This document shows positions 1 through 12,000 of a DNA stretch of 64,000 nucleotides, piece after piece. The position numbers and the translations under genes were made by a program. Positions within the stretch are counted from its first letter, which is position 1. Every line of letters starts with the position of its first letter. Source of the stretch: Diogma glabrata. Its lineage: Eukaryota > Arthropoda > Insecta > Diptera > Cylindrotomidae. Under the pieces are notes generated by a model. That model was not told the origin of the DNA. It did not search any database and worked only from the letters and a program-made list of their open reading frames with translations. The DNA lies in NCBI GenBank assembly GCA_963693315.1, contig OY856188.1, positions 252,441,905 through 252,505,904 of the forward strand, in the 5' to 3' direction.

Positions 1-16
1 ACCATTCGAGTCATTA

Positions 17-1646
17 TCTATCTATAATAATAAAATAAAGTGTTTGTCTGTCTCCGTGCGCTCTCCAGTACTCTAATGCACCTCGAAGCCGAAATTTTAA
101 GATTTAATTTAGTTATTTTTAATTAATAATTTTAATTTTCTTAAAGGCTTGCCTAAATGTTGATTATATTTTATACTTGGGCGTTTATTCAAATTTCGAA
201 TTATTCGCTTAGTTACCTTTGATCAATTTTTTTTTTCACTTTTCGGCATTATCATGAAAATGAATAGTTAATGTATAATGTGACAAACAAATATGTACAT
301 TTATACGAAAATTATGTGCATTGAAATCCAACATATTATTTTTTAACAAATATTTCTAATTTACAACAAACATGTTCTTATGGTTGGCAATTATATAAAA
401 TATGTACATATTTCTATGCATTAGCACCAATACGATTTATATAAGCATTGCTTATATATGATTAAACAAACCTGCTTGCATTAGCAGAACTGCCATCACA
501 TGTTCCAAAAATTAGAAATTGACGTTTCTTTTCCTCTTCTTAGAAACATTGATGAACCAATAACTTGCATTGGAACCTTAGTACCGAAGAAAAAGATTAT
601 GAACAATATCAAAGCTACAGGTTTAAAGTGTTTTACTTATTGAGTGAAATATACTTCTCTATTACTTTCAAAACTATTATTGTTATTGTAAGGGGTCTAT
701 AAAATATATGCAAATATGATCACAAATGTTGTGATTTGACTGTTTTAATAATAATATATAAGTCTGAATTTACAAATGAAATTAGTCTTATTATTATTTT
801 TTCCAATTTTTGTTTTAAATTGTGGGAAGGAATGTCGAAATAAGACGATGACCATAAAGCGATAAAACCCATTAAACGAAAATATTTACTAACAATGGGG
901 ATATTCTTTAACCGGCGTATGCATCAATGTACTAGAGTATTGCAGACAATCGATAAAATATATGTATATGCAAATTGCAATACGACCATCTTTAGAACAG
1001 CAAAATTTCTGGATTGATAAATGATTATAAATCTACATGAAATAGGACGCTAAGCCCGTAGCAATGAACCAGTATACCTATTTTGTATGACGGGTACGGT
1101 GGTTTCGGAGTAAGTAATTGACAATTGTGACATCCAATAAACAAATATATTTAACGCTCACCTAATTAATCGTGACACATTGAATTATTTGAATTAAATC
1201 TTTGGAATAAAATTTTAACTTTTTTCTAACCTTAATCTTTTGCCATCTATATTTATAAAAATTATTTAATTATTATTTGTCTGTCAATGTGTTTTAATTT
1301 TAACATACATTTAATATGTAAATTTAACAATAGCTTGACATATACTTAATGACTTTTGCTGACTGTAAAATGATACTATTACATTTTTTTCAAACTTTTT
1401 ATATATTACTAATAAAATAAGTTAAATTAAATGATATTAAAAAAAACTATAGGAGAATTTACTCCAAAAAAAACAGTTTTCAACCACTTTACCTGGGAAG
1501 CACGGGCATCGCCGGGTGGGTACCTCGTTATTAATAAAATAAGTTAACATAAATGACATTAAAAAAAACTATAGGAGAATTTACTCCAAAAAAAACAGAC
1601 CACTTTATCTGGAAAGCACGGGCATCGCCGTGCGGGTACTTTCTAG
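17..1646 (+). mobile_element. Non-autonomous Helitron inserted in repeat R1
   Basis: The left end begins TCTATCTATAATAATAAA, followed by a GTTTGTCTGTCT stretch of the kind seen at insect Helitron 5' ends. The right end has a 6-bp stem hairpin (GCACGG/CCGTGC, six-base loop) at about 1618-1635 and then terminates in CTAG at 1643-1646. The flanks are A at 16 and T at 1647. Joining the flanks recreates the uninterrupted sequence seen on the minus strand of the second R1 copy (about 13675-13710), so the element went in between A and T without a target duplication, the Helitron signature. No Rep or helicase coding was found, so it depends on an autonomous partner. Its 3' end is internally duplicated (see the entry at 1409). 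Confidence 0.85.
1409..1646 (+). repeat. Tandem duplication of the Helitron 3' terminus
   Basis: The block from about 1409 to 1522 and the block from about 1530 to 1646 are near copies. Each carries the run AAACTATAGGAGAATTTACT and then GCACGGGCATCGCCG. Only the outer copy keeps a perfect hairpin followed by CTAG. In the inner copy the hairpin stem is altered and the end reads CTCG. This looks like a replaced or bypassed terminator. Confidence 0.75.
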
Positions 1647-1839
1647 TGCTGAATAAATATTGAATATATATAAAATTGAAAGTATGTGTGGCTGATTATT
1701 CTTTATGCATTAATACATTAATCATCATGAAAATTTATGAAGTTGCTGTGTACGCTTAATTTTTGCTTTTTAACTATCGTTTTAAATGGTAGTTTGCTTT
1801 GATCAATGTTTTTTTTGAACATAATTTTTTTAAGGAATT

Positions 1840-2921
1840 TATTTAGCGTATGGTTTTTTTTTGTGACACATTAAAAATTAAACTTAAAAATAGGTAGACT
1901 CTTCTATGAAATCTACCTAAAACAAAACATGGATACACATTAAATGAACTTACAATCAATTTGATTGCGCGTCTTTTAAGTAAAAATTAAAAAGTAAAAT
2001 ATTTGAACATTGGGCAGTACATTTGAACATTAGATGTTTACATCGAGCGAGTCTATCCATGCTACTACATCTGGAGTTGCCAAATGGATGTCTGAGATGT
2101 TTCCATTGTAACGTCGAATTGGACACACAGTTGCAATGTGTTTTATAGTTTGTTGTGGAGCGCCGCAGTCACACTCAGGGGACTCTGAAATGCCCCACTT
2201 GTAGAAAGAATCAGCACAACGTCCATGGTTTGTTCTTATTCGGTTTAGTGTAGTCCAGGTATGACGTGGCAAATCGAAACCAGGTTGGGTAGAAGTCGGG
2301 TTAGTAATAGAAAGGCCAGTTGTGTTGTAATGTTGCCAGGAGGTATCCCAGGCATCCAAGATATTAAAATCAGTCGCCAGCAGGTTGCTGGCAGTTTTAT
2401 GTAGAGGCTTTCTTGACTTCAATCGACAACGAGTGTGGTCACCGTAATATTCGTGCAAAGGTAACGTGATGTTGTTGGTTATCTTTTTATGTTCACGTAT
2501 GAGAGCATGCGAGCGTCTGAGTGCAGGTGGAGCGATATTGCTTAACACAGGGAGCCAAGGTAAAGGGGTGGATCTGATAGTACCACTTATAGTACGCATC
2601 GTGGCATGCAGCTGACAGTCAACTTTTTGAGTATGTGTGCTATTCAACCAGACTGGTGCGCCATACTCAGCCACTGAGTAAACCAGACTTAGAGCAGTTG
2701 TTCGGAGGGTAGCTGGAGTAGCACCCCATGTAGAGCCTGCCAGTTTGTGCAATATATTGTTTCTCGTTTTAAGTTTTTGTGACGTATTTTCTAGGTGGAG
2801 TTTAAAAGAAAGAGTTCTATCGAGAGTAATGCCCAGGTACTTTGGCTGTTGATTGTATTTAATGACAGTGCCGTTAAATAACACTGATAGTTCGTGTTTT
2901 GCCAGTTTGTTGTTTAAGTGG
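1840..2921 (-). mobile_element. 5'-truncated LINE (same family as 18903-28228)
   Basis: A 1.08-kb 3' fragment of the LINE family whose long copy lies at 18903-28228, including the shared 3' UTR that ends near CTAAATAA. It breaks at 2921, in the middle of the reverse-transcriptase domain. An 8-bp duplication, AAGGAATT, flanks it at 1832-1839 and 2922-2929. The host sequence is R1, whose uninterrupted form is at about 13500. Truncation at the 5' end with a short target duplication is typical of target-primed reverse transcription. Confidence 0.88.
2030..2921 (-). pseudogene. LINE reverse transcriptase, C-terminal fragment
   Basis: An open frame of about 290 residues without stops covers the thumb region and C-terminal domain of a non-LTR reverse transcriptase (the YADD palm motif lies upstream of the break and is absent). 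Seen are the LGITLDRTLSF block, the SLVYSVAEYGAPVW block common to arthropod jockey/RTE-type polymerases, and a Cys-rich end (CDCG, then HIATVCP) close to the stop. The frame runs off the truncated 5' end, so no genuine start exists. It is nearly identical to the 3' part of the copy at 18903-28228, but keeps three residues (SPE before CDCG) that the other copy lost and has no frameshift at the VAEYG position. Non-functional alone because the catalytic core is missing. Confidence 0.88.
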
Positions 2922-3400
2922 AAGGAATTAAAAATAAAGTAAGAAAGATAGTATAACCTGAAGGCTGAAACAATTACATTTGTATATCAAAATAATATGT
3001 ATTGGAGTTTTATCATCTTCACTAAACATGTTGCCGGTTTGGAATTGTATATAATACAAGTTTCTAAAATTAAGTGAAGACTTAATACTTGTAACTTGAT
3101 ACTTGATACTTGATAAAATCGATTATATCAATTTAAAGCTTACAATTACGAGACGGAAATCGCATAAATTCTATACAAAGAAGCATAGCTTATGTATGAT
3201 TAAAAATGGATGGCAATCATGATAAATAAAATAATTAAAAATGGTGGCATTTAGCCGATAGTGATTTGCAAATGGCAACAATGCGCATATACCTATGAAT
3301 TTGCTTAGCTTTCCGCAGAAAGATTTGTAAAATTTAAACTTGTTGATCTATGGGTGTGACAACCACGCGTACTTTAGTCCCTGCTATTGGCATATGAGTG

Positions 3401-5161
3401 CTATTTTGACAATTATTTGGTTTACATTGTGAGGTTAGTGTGTGTAGTTAGCGGTTTTTCGTTCTGACTTGTTTCTCATTTATTCTACTAATACGATCCA
3501 AATACTACTAATCAATTGATTGCGATTGCCAATGAAGTTTTCACTTCTGCCGTGCGGTCTTAAGCACACTCTCTGTTTTTTCCTTTTAAGCCATGTTAGT
3601 ATGAAATTAAATTTTGAAATCGTTTACTAGAATATACTTTTATCCACGACTACTAAAGAATATATGAGCAATTTCACGAAGATTCAACAACGTTTTGACT
3701 TGACCCCTTTCAATTTTGATTATTTTTTGTTTATAGATAGTCTTTCATAAATAAAAAATATAAGTTCTCTTAGAAGTTTTTATTCGACCAGGGGTTTTCA
3801 CAGGGTGCCCCTCAATTTTTTGTTATTTTGTGATGCGAGTGCATTTTGACGAGCGATTGTAGAAAAACTACTCAATCGATTTTCATAAATAATATGTCGT
3901 TGAATAGGTATTAGAACAAAGTTTTTAATAATGTACACTGTTAGTTTTTTAAAATAATTTTTAATGGTGTAACATAAGAAAAAACGGTGTAACATAAGAA
4001 AAGATGGCGCTACACCTCTTTTTTCCAACTAAATTGAAACTTATTTTATATCTAACTACTTGTGAAGTTTAGGAGATGCGTTATTTTTGGTTTTAAAGAT
4101 AAAATTCGTTGTGCATATGACTGTCGGGAATCAGTTTTTTTTGTTCTGAAGGAAAATTATAAAAATGGCGTTATAAACTAAAAGATTTTTTTTATGTTAA
4201 ATATCAAATATTTTATTATTAGATGAACTTTTTAAAATATTATAAAAATTATATATGTAGTACAATAAATAAAATAAATACAATTGTTAAAAATGATTTA
4301 CTTATTTTACAAACAGAAGTTTTTCGGCAAACGGCTGTAAAGTTTAACTTTGCTGCCGCTAGGGAGTTAGCTAAAGTCTTACTTTTTAGCCTGACAGCAA
4401 AAGTAACGTCTAGCGACAGCAAAAGTAACGCCATTTTTATTTTATATTACGGAGGCTGTAAAGTAGCATTTGTTATTTGTTAGGTTGTTATTTTTTCAAA
4501 CATATTGTATAACCATGACAACAAAAAATAAGTTGATTTTCATATTATGAAATTTTGAAAAGGCTGCTTTGATAAAATAATTTTATTCATACAAATTTAA
4601 ATGTTTTTTTCTCTTTTTTGGAAGTAATTATGACGATACAAATTCATATTTATAAAAAGTTTGATGTATTAATTTCATATTTATAAAAAATTTAAACGTT
4701 TGCCGAAAAATTAGTGTATTTAATTTGGAGCTAAAGTGACTATGTGTTTCGTCTATAATTGTCAAACTATAGACTCAACACAAAAAGTATCACTTTAGCT
4801 CCTAATTAAATAATATACTATTCTTTTGAATAGGAAAACACTTCTGCAATTATTTTCTTTTTATTAGATAAAAAAATGAAATGTTTATATACCACTTCTA
4901 GTCATCACTTGTAACTCTTATAAAAAATAATTTGACAGTCTCGACCGCAAACAAAAAAGCCGTATAAATAACTAAATATATTTAGGAACTTTTGACTGGA
5001 GAAGCATTAGGTTCGTATTATGTTATTATGGAATCATAAAGTAAAAGATTGCCTTTCAACATTAAATTACAAATATTTTATTATTGAATAAACTTTTTAA
5101 AATATCATACAAATTATATATGTAGGTTAAAGAAAATAAATACAGTTATTAAAACTTATTA
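3401..5161. other. AT-rich DNA without a supported gene
   Basis: Short open frames here have low-complexity, AT-driven composition and no recognisable domain. A direct duplication of about 115 bp joins roughly 4185-4305 and 5045-5160 (shared landmark TTATATATGTAG). A short motif, GACAGCAAAAGTAACG, occurs twice near 4397-4430. Confidence 0.5.
4725..4812. repeat. Long imperfect hairpin (about 40-nt arms)
   Basis: TAATTTGGAGCTAAAGTGA on the left pairs with TCACTTTAGCTCC and its flank on the right; the arms continue through TGTGTTT/AACACA and TCTATA/TATAGA to a small loop. The size is compatible with a microRNA-like precursor or a tiny palindromic MITE. Nothing here separates the two. Confidence 0.5.
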
Positions 5162-6870
5162 CTTCGGTCTAAAAGACCTAAGTATTACATTCATGAGCTC
5201 AAAGTGAAATTCTTACCCCCACTTTTTTGGCATTTCTCGACGTTTTAGGACCTACTAATTCTAAAAAAGCAAAAAAAATGTATGTCTGTCTGCCGGCCGG
5301 CCGGCCTCCGTCATTAGTCATCGATCAGTGTTTTGATCGAATTTTTAAAAAATAATTTTTTTTTTCAAAATCGAAGGGCCAAACTATAGTAAGCACCATA
5401 TACAAAGAAGATTTCCACAAAATTCCTAGTGAATCGTTTGAGTAGAACTTGAAATATCATGTCGATAATCTCGAAAAAACGGCTAAAACTAATAATAAAA
5501 ATATGGAGGGGCTGAAATCTCAAGCTCTGAGATATCAAGACTTCGGTTTTGGTTAATGATATAGTTTTCGGCGTAATACTTTTATGAGAACATTGTTTTA
5601 AGTTTTGGGCAGCGATGTATATCAAACCTAAAACTCTTTGTTAAAGCACATGTATTTTTTTTATCTCTGTTTAGAAATTTATTAAAAACTTTTAACTAAA
5701 TAAACTAAACTAAATAAACTAAAACTATTAAAAACACATCAATACGTTTCCGCAAAATTAAAACAGATCATAAATTAACAAAGTTTAGTGAAAATGTGAT
5801 ACAATTAGCAAGCTACTCAAAAACCTTTCCATTTAGCGTTTCGAGAAATTATTACAAAAATATTGCAAAAATTATAACAATATCAAAAATTGAAACTTTT
5901 TTCAAAATTCCAAAGATTATAATAAAATTAAAAATTTAAAATTTTTCAAAATTCTAAATATATTATAAAAATTCTTTAAAAAGGAAAAATTGAAACTTTT
6001 TTCAAAATTCTAAAAAAATATATAAAATTCAAATTTCACAAAAATTAAAACTTTTTCAAAAATTATAAAAATATTGCAAAAATTATTACAGAATCAAAAA
6101 TTTTCAAAATTCCAAAAATATTCCAAAAACTATATTAAATTCAAAAATTTCCATGTCCAATGAAGCTCATTGTCATTACATTTCATGTCATACAAATAAT
6201 TAAATTTTGTTTTCCAAAAACTTGGCTTAAAAAATAAAATAAAACCATTTTTTTGACACACTTGACAATATTTTTTTGACAAACTTATAATGCAATAAAA
6301 TTCTCAATAATAATAATTTCATGTCTAACTACATTTAACATTTCATAAAAATAATTAATTTCATTTTTTTCCAAAAAAAATAAATGAAAATCATTTTTTT
6401 GACACACTGGACAACATTTTTTTGACAAACTTACAATGCAATTTAATCTAAATTTTTTTGTCTCACATACCAATCCCGTCTCACATACCATCAAGATTTC
6501 TCCAAATTCTTTGTTCATACTCGCAATCACTTAAAATGAACGTTTTTTACGCAAAAAATATGCATATTTCCTTGTTTCGACACACTGACGATTTTTTGAC
6601 ACCCTTCCGAGACAGCTATCGAATACATCGTCCTTTCGGCTCTTACCATTGAGTATACCTATTTTTAAAAACAAACATTTTTGAAATCCCTCCCACCGTT
6701 TTTTAGATTTTGTCGGCTGTGACGGCCGGCCGGCAGACAGACATAAATTTTATTTTTTGTTTTCTTAGAATCAGTAGGTCCTAAAACGTCGAGAAATGCC
6801 AAAAAAAGTTGGAGTAAGAATTTCAATTTTGGCTCATGAAGTAATACTTAGGTTTTTTTCAAAACCGAAG
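5162..6870. mobile_element. DNA element with ~145-bp terminal inverted repeats
   Basis: Left TIR 5162-5306 and right TIR 6723-6870 are inverted copies. Both begin CTTCGGT, share CCTAAGTATTAC, share GGCATTTCTCGACGTTTTAG, and end inward in GTCTGTCTGCCGGCCGG. The interior (about 5500-6650) is a diverged copy of the composite repeat also found at 16800-18165 and 29815-31760, including degenerate tandem units of the type CAAAAATTATAA. No transposase frame is visible. No clear target duplication was identified, so the superfamily is open. Confidence 0.75.
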
Positions 6871-8492
6871 CAAAATAATAAAACTGAATGAACACTGTAA
6901 TGAGGCAACGTCGGTCGTCTATTGTTTGATTCCCTTCACCCGACGGGTTTAGTAGCCGCGTCACACAAGCCACTGTAACTTCGAAAATAATTCTAATTTT
7001 GCAAAAGCCTTTTGAGGACATATTATTAAAGGTCTAAACTTTAAACATATGCAAAAAAGAATCGATTTATTTAAATTTTTCTAGACCAGAATACCCTTTT
7101 ACATACGAAAGTTTTTAACAATATTTAAAATTTTTATTTTTAAATTTGTTTTTTAAATTTTTGGTTTTTTAGGTTCCGACTAGAGCTGGAAAAGAAAACA
7201 ACAAAATTAGTGGGAAAAGTTGTTAGTATAACATTCTAAAAGGTATTAGCTATTAGTTTACCGAAAATCAGATTCCCCTACCTTTAATTTGATTCAATAA
7301 TATATACCATCTAGTTTACTATAATGGCTCTGGATAGGCTTGCGTTTTTGTTAATTAATGTAAAATAAATTAAACCTTCTACTATCACATAATAATTTTA
7401 CATAAACACATGGGGCTCGATGAAGTACTGGAGAGTTATAGTTTTTAACCTGCGGGAATGTGAATACTTACAAATAAGAATTAAAAAAATTACAAATTAA
7501 AGATAGACAGTTAAGTAAGAGAAAATCCATTGGCTCATTCGCCTTCACAGTTTTCTAAAGTTGAAGATTTCAAAAAACTTTGAATGACGAACTTAAATTT
7601 TTTATTTAAAAACGAAAACGGGTGTTACAGTCACCACTCTTTTGTGGCTTGTTAAAATATGCTATTAACTAAAAATGTCATTTATCTTAACAGTTAAAAG
7701 ACAGATTTTTTTGGAAATTCAAGATAAGCAAAAACAATCAAAAATATTTGGTAAAAACAGAACGATTAGTTATATGAGTAGATTGTTTAACACTAATTAA
7801 TCGATTAATAATCTAATCTAATTTACACTGCTTGTCGTTGACACTTGACATAAGTATTCAAGTCACATTATGTTAATCACTTGTTTGTGTAAGCACAATA
7901 ACTTTAATATTTATTTAATAAAAATACCAAAGTTTATTTATTTTACTCAATATTATTTCTGTTTGTTGGATCATCTTTAGCAGTATCCATTTTCAATTTT
8001 CCTGAAAATGGTCCAACAAAGGTTGCTTTTAAAGAAACATTTCGACAAAACACGAATGACAAGAAAAAAGTGATGGTAGCTCACACACTTAACTTTTGTT
8101 TTAAATTCGATGAGTTCCTTCATTCACACCTTTGGAGTTGGTTTTAATTATATGAAAAAGACAAGAAAAAATTGTGAGCCACAGTTAATTTTTTTTTCTG
8201 GTTGATGAATCTCTCTGTTTCTGGTTGATGAATGATGATTTTGTTTTAAGTTGGATGAATTCCTTCGTTTACATCTTTGGAGTCGGTGGTACTCGGTTTT
8301 AATTTTATTGTTTTTTTTTTCAGTCCAAGAGCAGATAAAGAAAATTAGTACTTTTACTTTATCCTTTTTATTATTTTTATATTAATAATTGCTTATTATT
8401 ATTATAAAATTGATACAAAGGGTAACGAAAAAGCACTAATTTACTTTTTCTGCTCAAAAATTAAATAAAATAAATAAAAAATAAAATAGAGC
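6871..8492. other. AT-rich DNA, no supported gene; local duplication
   Basis: No coding signal. Two diverged copies of a segment of about 130 bp lie at roughly 8040-8160 and 8165-8300; both contain a GATGA..TTCCTTC stretch followed by CTTTGGAGT. Confidence 0.4.
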
Positions 8493-9046
8493 AAGAGCCC
8501 GCGACGGCCAGACCTTCGTTATTTTATAAAAGCTGAAAGTTTTTTTGCGCTTACCCCCTACTCAGGTAGGAACGATTAGCGGACATATGAAGTTTGGATA
8601 ATGGTGGCTTTGGCAGGGAGCAGGTAACAGAGGGGCCTCCAAAGTTTCGTAAAAGTATAAAAGGCAATTTTTTATATATTCTTCGGGATAGTATTAGAAG
8701 TCACGTCACTGATTGCCAGACACTTACTATCGTGGTAACCCCCTGCCAGACACCATTAAACTTTAACAAATTGATAACGTTTAAGGGTGTCTGGTAGGGG
8801 TTTGCCACGATAGTAAGTGTCTGGCAATCGGTAACGTGACTTCTAATACTATCCCGAAGAATATATAAAACATTACCTTTTATACTTTCACGAAACTTTG
8901 GAGGCCCCTTTGTTACCTGCTCCCTGCCAAAGCCACCATGATCCAAACTTCATATGTCGCTAATCGTTCCTACCTGAGTAGGGGGTATGCGCAGAGAAAC
9001 TTTCAGCTTTTATAAAATAACGAAGGTCTGGCCTTCGCGGGCTCTT
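8493..9046. mobile_element. Foldback palindrome (two ~265-bp arms)
   Basis: The left arm begins AAGAGCCCGCGA and the right arm ends with its complement. The arms match almost base for base, leaving a spacer of about 30 bp near 8755-8783. Both arms encode the same short peptide in opposite directions, which shows these small frames are by-products of the palindrome and not genes. The motif CCAGACAC occurs several times near the centre. A transcript would fold into a double-stranded RNA of over 250 bp. Likely a foldback-type MITE; no clear target duplication was found. Confidence 0.85.
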
Positions 9047-12000
9047 AGTCTAAAAGATGTGACACCAAAAAAATAAAAGCTTTGCTCTTATGAGTAAGAA
9101 CGATATTAAAAAAATTAAATTTTAGCTCGTGAATACTATTTTAAAGTGTGAAAGAAGCACTCGAATAAAATAAAATTGTAAACTCTGAAATTTACACCTA
9201 ATTTTTAATTGTTCATAGCCGATAAGTCGAATTTTAAGTTGGTATGAGTCTACCAGTTTTCGACCTATTTTGATGTTTGTATGGAAAACTAAACAATAAA
9301 TCCTATATCACATAATTATATATGGCATACCCAATATTTCATGATAGAATTGAGGAAATAAAGATAAAATAAAGGTTTTGAAAAAAATCGCAGGAAAAAA
9401 ACTTAAATTTGGTTCCCAATAAGTGGCATATTCGGATATCATGTGACGCATTGTTTTTCTCAATGATTAAAACCCAGATAAAGAGTTGGGTTGGTTGATT
9501 TATACAATTTGGAACGAATATCTTGAATTATTGTTCTATTTAAAACCTGTCATTTCATCTACAGTTCACCTGTTTTTGTTGTCGTCAATAGTTTGACCAC
9601 ATTTTTCAATTTTTGAAAATAAATAATTATTTATTAGACCATGCACATTATTCATGTTCACCAAGCAAATACCACCTTACCGAAAATAAGATTTTTTTTA
9701 AAATCATAATTATTTTGGTCAATCACTACAAACTGTCGTCAATAAACAAAAATATTGATTTGAACCTTCAATAAGTAACTCAAATTACCTCATTTAAGTT
9801 ATTTATTTGAATTTGATTCTTGATAAAGAAAACATATTTTCTTATTCAATTTTTAGCAGTTTTATTTTCATATTGACTATTAATTTTAGCAATATGTTAA
9901 ACGTTTTTTTTTTGTAATTTTGTCAATATTTAGAAAAACTGTTAAAAACAAACAATTGACTTTCAAAATTTAAACATATGATAATAATCTTGGAATTTCT
10001 ATTTATTTAATTATATCGGTTACAATAGATGTTGTCGATTGAAGTTTCTCTGTAATTTTCCATAATTTTTTAACATATCTAGCGAGAAAAAATTTAACTC
10101 ATCCGGTAGTAACAAAATAATTAATTGACGATATAAAATGTATGTATTCCACGTGACCATATATATATAATGATACTTTGATCTTATTTTATGGGTAATA
10201 AATGGGAAACAATAAGTCAAATTATTTAGTTTTATTTTAACAAGATACTGACGTAGAAATCATTTATATCAATTGCAATAACTTGTGCAATTAATTTAAC
10301 AGACCGGAGTGGGATAAGAAATAATTGTCCTTAAGCAAAGGTCAAAAATCATATTGATCGATATTTGTGTGGGAGTAGTTGGTATATAGTTTTCGTTGTT
10401 TCTATTGGCTCCCCATAATCGTTCTGAAAGCTTTTGGCTAAAGATGGACAAAGTGGAGAGCTTCTTTCAAACAACTGTTTATTTGAAACTTCAAACACTT
10501 TAAGTGCTGTCATTCGATTTTGATGAAACTCGTACACAATTTTCTTTTCGTGAAAACAAGGAGTCATTTTCTGAGATGATAAAACTGGTCCATGTTTGAC
10601 TAAACAAATGAATATCAATTTTGGTCAATAACATAAACATAATATGCAATTGCCTAAACTACATTGATCGAAACCTGTACAGCTGTTGAACCAATTTCGG
10701 AGTTCAATTTGCCATTCATTCTCGCGATGAGGTTGAGAGAGCCTCATTTTGGTTAGAAAAACAAATCTTGTTTTTCCGTGTTCATGTACCATTCAGCAGA
10801 GATATTAGAGATAGGATAGCAAGGAATATTAGGGATAAATGCAATCAACATAAGGAAACTCATTTAACAGACTCAGAAAGTGTATAATTATTATAAAGAT
10901 TAAAGAGGAAAAAGATTTAATAAGTGTAAGAAAATTGAAAATTTCTCTAAGTTATTACAGAAGTTACTAAATGACAATAACATCTATGTATTTTAATTTA
11001 GTACCTGGACTGCATCCGATACATCAACTCTTTTGACCCACTTACTTTCAAACGGGTGATATTACCGATCTCATAAAAAACCCTGTCTGATAAAAATACA
11101 AAGCTCTTATGCTCAAATTTAAAATGTTCTGTATAACAACAAACTACAAGGACAACAGTTCATTGCGTATTGATAAAATGGAATACCTAGGGTGCGTTTT
11201 GAACAATAAATTTATAGTTTTCTGAAAAGTAAATTTAAATACGTTGATATTATTAAATAAGATTTCAATACTTTCATGCTATGGCCTAGATTCAGCTCAA
11301 AGTCATCTAAGGACCGGATCTGAATCAATAATCGCGAGAACGAATATGTCAAACCCTGATTCAACAGCTGTATAACTAAAACGAAGTAGTAGAGGCAACC
11401 GAATGCTATGTTTATGTGAAACTTGACCATAATTCAACCAATTTTGAAATCTTCTGTTCTGTTTCTTTAATGGAAGTATTTATTGAATTTATTCTACTTC
11501 TGTTATATTGCATGTAACACTTTATATTTTAAATAAACCTTATTCTGTTGTCATGACAATCGTTTAACTGTAACTGTCTCAATCATCATGAAATTGTTTG
11601 AAAGTATTTTTCTTTGTTTAAATATGAAATTTTTAAACTTTTTAGTGCACATAACTGCGTATGGTAAAGGTGCATCAAATGCTGTTGAAACCATCTTTAA
11701 ATGAGAAGCGGCATGGCACAGTTTTTAATATCCATTTTAGAAATATAAAGTTTGAAAAACTGTAACAATGAAACTATTTCGAGTTATATTCTAAAACAAG
11801 AATGACAAAAGAAATTTTCTAATAATTTGCGATTTTATTTCGGTTCCGGCCTTTTACATCAAATTAATCCATGATAACAAACAAAAACATTTATGTGTGC
11901 TACAGGTCAGTCAGTCAATTTTTAACACTCAATGTCAACATGTTTCTATCAACATAAATAATAAAAATTTTGTTATGCAAAGCTTTTGTCATAGTAGTAG

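Larger units (their letters stand above)
1647..3400 (-). repeat. Dispersed repeat R1, copy 1 (split by LINE copy)
   Basis: The minus strand of 2930-3400 followed by 1647-1831 aligns over most of its length with the plus strand of 13050-13712. Shared landmarks include CTCATATGCCAATAGCAGGG at the 5' side and a run ending in ATATATTCAATATTTATT at the 3' side. A Helitron sits at the 3' end and a truncated LINE at 1840-2921 interrupts the body. No coding was seen in R1, and its class is unknown. Confidence 0.75.

Noticed and set aside
185..212. CAAATTTCGAATTATTCGCTTA resembling 50131-50153
   Set aside because: The match is about 22 bases of AT-rich sequence with unrelated flanks, so it is not treated as a repeat family.
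8594..8946. Two small proteins of near-identical sequence on opposite strands
   Set aside because: Mirror products of the palindrome arms; no independent coding evidence.
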